From Flavobacterium psychrophilum (GTDB lineage: Bacteria > Bacteroidota > Bacteroidia > Flavobacteriales > Flavobacteriaceae): 16,832 bases of DNA. Both the position numbers and the translations under genes were made by a program. The notes beneath the pieces are model-generated. The model saw only the letters and a list, made by a program, of their open reading frames with translations. It had not been told where the DNA came from and ran no database searches. Position 1 is the first letter of the stretch. Every line of letters begins with the position of its first letter. The stretch covers positions 1 through 16,832 of the forward strand of contig CAMCBB010000035.1 of the NCBI GenBank assembly GCA_945872875.1, written 5' to 3'. Shown here piece by piece: positions 15,812 through 16,832 of this stretch.

Positions 15812-15839
15812 AAAAAGGCGCAATTTCTTGCGCCTTTTT
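15812..15839. terminator. Bidirectional rho-independent terminator
   Basis: This is a perfect 12-bp inverted repeat (AAAAAGGCGCAA, loop TTTC, TTGCGCCTTTTT) starting 16 nt after the stop of the M13 gene. With A runs on the left and T runs on the right it can stop transcription from both sides: the peptidase gene on the plus strand and the epimerase-like gene (stop at 15886) on the minus strand. Confidence 0.9.
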
Positions 15840-15845
15840 TATTTA

Positions 15846-15870
15846 ATGTCCGTCTGAGCTTGTCGAAGAC
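15846..15870 (+). repeat. Short dispersed repeat, copy 1 (intergenic)
   Basis: The segment reads ATGTCCGTCTGAGC, then TTGTCGAAGAC. It shares the core ATGTC-NN-NCTGAGC-TGTCGAAG with a second copy at 16446-16471. The core CTGAGC..TGTCGAAG resembles a very common interspersed repeat of Bacteroidetes genomes, as I remember it. It lies in the 90-nt convergent gap, just beyond the terminator. Confidence 0.6.
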
Positions 15871-15885
15871 TTTTTGGATGTGCTA

Positions 15886-16725
15886 TTATAATTTGATATT
15901 TTTAAACGAATAGCCTAAAACACGCTCTACTTTTTCGCATTGTATTAATTTTCCGATAGAAGGTTTGCTTTCATTAAAATGCGGTAACGGCAAGTTAAAT
16001 TCAATTGCTTTTTGAGTGTAATATTCTTTTCGGGTGGGATGAAAGGGCGCAACCGCATTAAAGGTTTCGTCCCAACTGAAATTTTCAGTTTGAGCCTCAC
16101 GAAGAATTTTTTCAATAATTCCGATGCAATCTTCCTGATGAATTAAATTAATTGGCGCATCCGGATTTTCAATATTGGTTTTGCCAGAAAGAAATTTTAT
16201 TGGATGTCGATCTGATCCAATCAAACCTCCAAAACGAATAACGGCGGTTTCAAATTTTGCATTGCTTTGCAAAAGTTGTTCTGCTTCTACTAATTGTTTT
16301 CCGCTTTCGGTATCTGGATTTGGGATGGATTCTTCGGTAAGCTTTGCATTTTCATCTACATACACCGAAGTCGAACTCACAAAAATCACTTTCTTAACTA
16401 AAGATTTTTCAATAAACGGAATCAAATTCTGAATTTTTCTTACAAATGTCTTGCTGAGCCCTGTCGAAGTTTCTGAAGAATCTCCTCGCAATTTAGGAGG
16501 TATATCAATAATTAGAATTTCTGAATTTTTTAAAAAGGAATCTATTTCACCATCTATTTTATCTTCTGATAATTGAATACTAAACGGAACAATTCCGGCA
16601 TGTTCAAGTACCGGAATTTTCTCTAAAGTAGTAGTAGATCCATTAATTGAATACCCTTTTTTAAGCAATGATTTTGCTAAAGGAAATCCCAACCAACCAC
16701 AACCAAGAATACTAATTTGTTTCAT
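15886..16725 (-). CDS. NAD(P)-binding epimerase/dehydrogenase, YeeZ-like SDR family
   Basis: This 279-residue cytoplasmic protein has an N-terminal Rossmann fold. ILGCGWLGFPLAKSL (residues 6-20) is the dinucleotide-binding loop, in the GxGWLG form seen in YeeZ-like extended SDR proteins. FVSSTSVYVDE (115-125) holds a serine and tyrosine in the SDR region, and VIRFGGLIG and NLIHQEDCIGII are typical of nucleotide-sugar-epimerase relatives. Whether it is catalytic is not clear and its substrate is unknown. Residues 85-94 (ETSTGLSKTF) are encoded by a dispersed repeat copy, apparently inserted in frame (see findings). The start ATG is 2 nt after the stop of the upstream partial gene, so the two are probably co-transcribed. 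The 3' end faces the bidirectional terminator. Confidence 0.85.
   Translation of the reverse strand: MKQISILGCGWLGFPLAKSLLKKGYSINGSTTTLEKIPVLEHAGIVPFSIQLSEDKIDGEIDSFLKNSEILIIDIPPKLRGDSSETSTGLSKTFVRKIQNLIPFIEKSLVKKVIFVSSTSVYVDENAKLTEESIPNPDTESGKQLVEAEQLLQSNAKFETAVIRFGGLIGSDRHPIKFLSGKTNIENPDAPINLIHQEDCIGIIEKILREAQTENFSWDETFNAVAPFHPTRKEYYTQKAIEFNLPLPHFNESKPSIGKLIQCEKVERVLGYSFKNIKL
16446..16471 (+). repeat. Short dispersed repeat, copy 2 (inside the SDR coding sequence)
   Basis: The segment reads ATGTCTTGCTGAGC, then CCTGTCGAAGTT, matching copy 1 at 15846-15870 apart from a few bases and one extra C. It is in frame on the minus strand and encodes residues 85-94 of the SDR protein. It lies 600 bp from copy 1, in the same orientation. 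Confidence 0.6.
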
Positions 16726-16727
16726 TT

Positions 16728-16832
16728 TTACTTGATTGGGGCTACAATTTTCTGTTGAATTAGGATGGCATCGGTCAACACAAATGGTTTTGAAATCATC
16801 CAGTTTTTTCTTGGCGCCATTTTAAATTGATT
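16728..16832 (-). CDS. C-terminal end of an unidentified protein (cut by window edge)
   Basis: The last 34 codons of an open frame run from the window edge to a TAA stop 2 nt before the SDR gene. The translation contains FKMAPRKNWMISKPFVLTD and ends QQKIVAPIK. An internal ATG exists four codons in, but the close fit to the next gene and the open frame to the edge suggest the tail of a longer protein. I do not recognise the family. It would be co-transcribed with the SDR gene. Confidence 0.5.
   Translation of the reverse strand, partial: NQFKMAPRKNWMISKPFVLTDAILIQQKIVAPIK

Overview
The window looks like chromosomal DNA of a Flavobacteriaceae member, Flavobacterium or a close relative. The evidence is strongly AT-rich sequence, a gliding-motility lipoprotein (GldH), a flavobacterial-type lycopene cyclase, no clear Shine-Dalgarno sequences, and repeated matches to the Bacteroidetes -7 promoter element TAnnTTTG (often as TATCTTTG) just upstream of genes. 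It is densely coding: no gap exceeds about 170 bases. I see no rRNA, tRNA, CRISPR, phage or insertion sequence, so it reads as an ordinary housekeeping region.

Left part (1-4904, all minus strand; transcription runs from high to low coordinates): ricT (PSP1-domain, cysteine-rich), gldH, a class A penicillin-binding protein (PBP1A), scoA, and the start of scoB cut by the window edge. The genes overlap or lie 5-14 nt apart, so they probably form one operon mixing RNA-processing or regulatory, gliding, cell-wall and CoA-transferase functions. A hairpin terminator at 4997-5043 and a candidate promoter just after it separate this block from trhO.

Middle part (5067-9012, minus strand): trhO, an oxygen-dependent tRNA U34 hydroxylase with an unusual C-terminal beta-barrel-like extension; brxB, a bacilliredoxin with its own promoter and terminator; and a two-gene unit of an outer-membrane beta-barrel protein followed directly by the lycopene cyclase crtY.

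Right-middle part (9164-13608): a plus-strand pair (a ZIP metal transporter and a small exported Cys protein) converges on a minus-strand ferrous-iron operon, feoA-feoB plus a 40-residue FeoB-associated Cys-rich membrane protein. Upstream of feoA lies a Sco1/SenC-type copper protein. The stretch from 9164 to 13608 is therefore rich in transition-metal handling genes.

Right part (13741-16832): a secreted M13 metallopeptidase on the plus strand with a clear promoter and a bidirectional terminator, a minus-strand YeeZ-like NAD(P)-binding epimerase/dehydrogenase, and the C-terminal end of an unidentified protein. Two copies of a short dispersed repeat sit here, one of them inside the dehydrogenase reading frame.

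I did not find a convincing undescribed multi-gene system. The most interesting points are the TrhO C-terminal extension that resembles the end of U32/TrhP proteins, the repeat absorbed into a coding sequence, and two small cysteine proteins linked to metal-transport genes.
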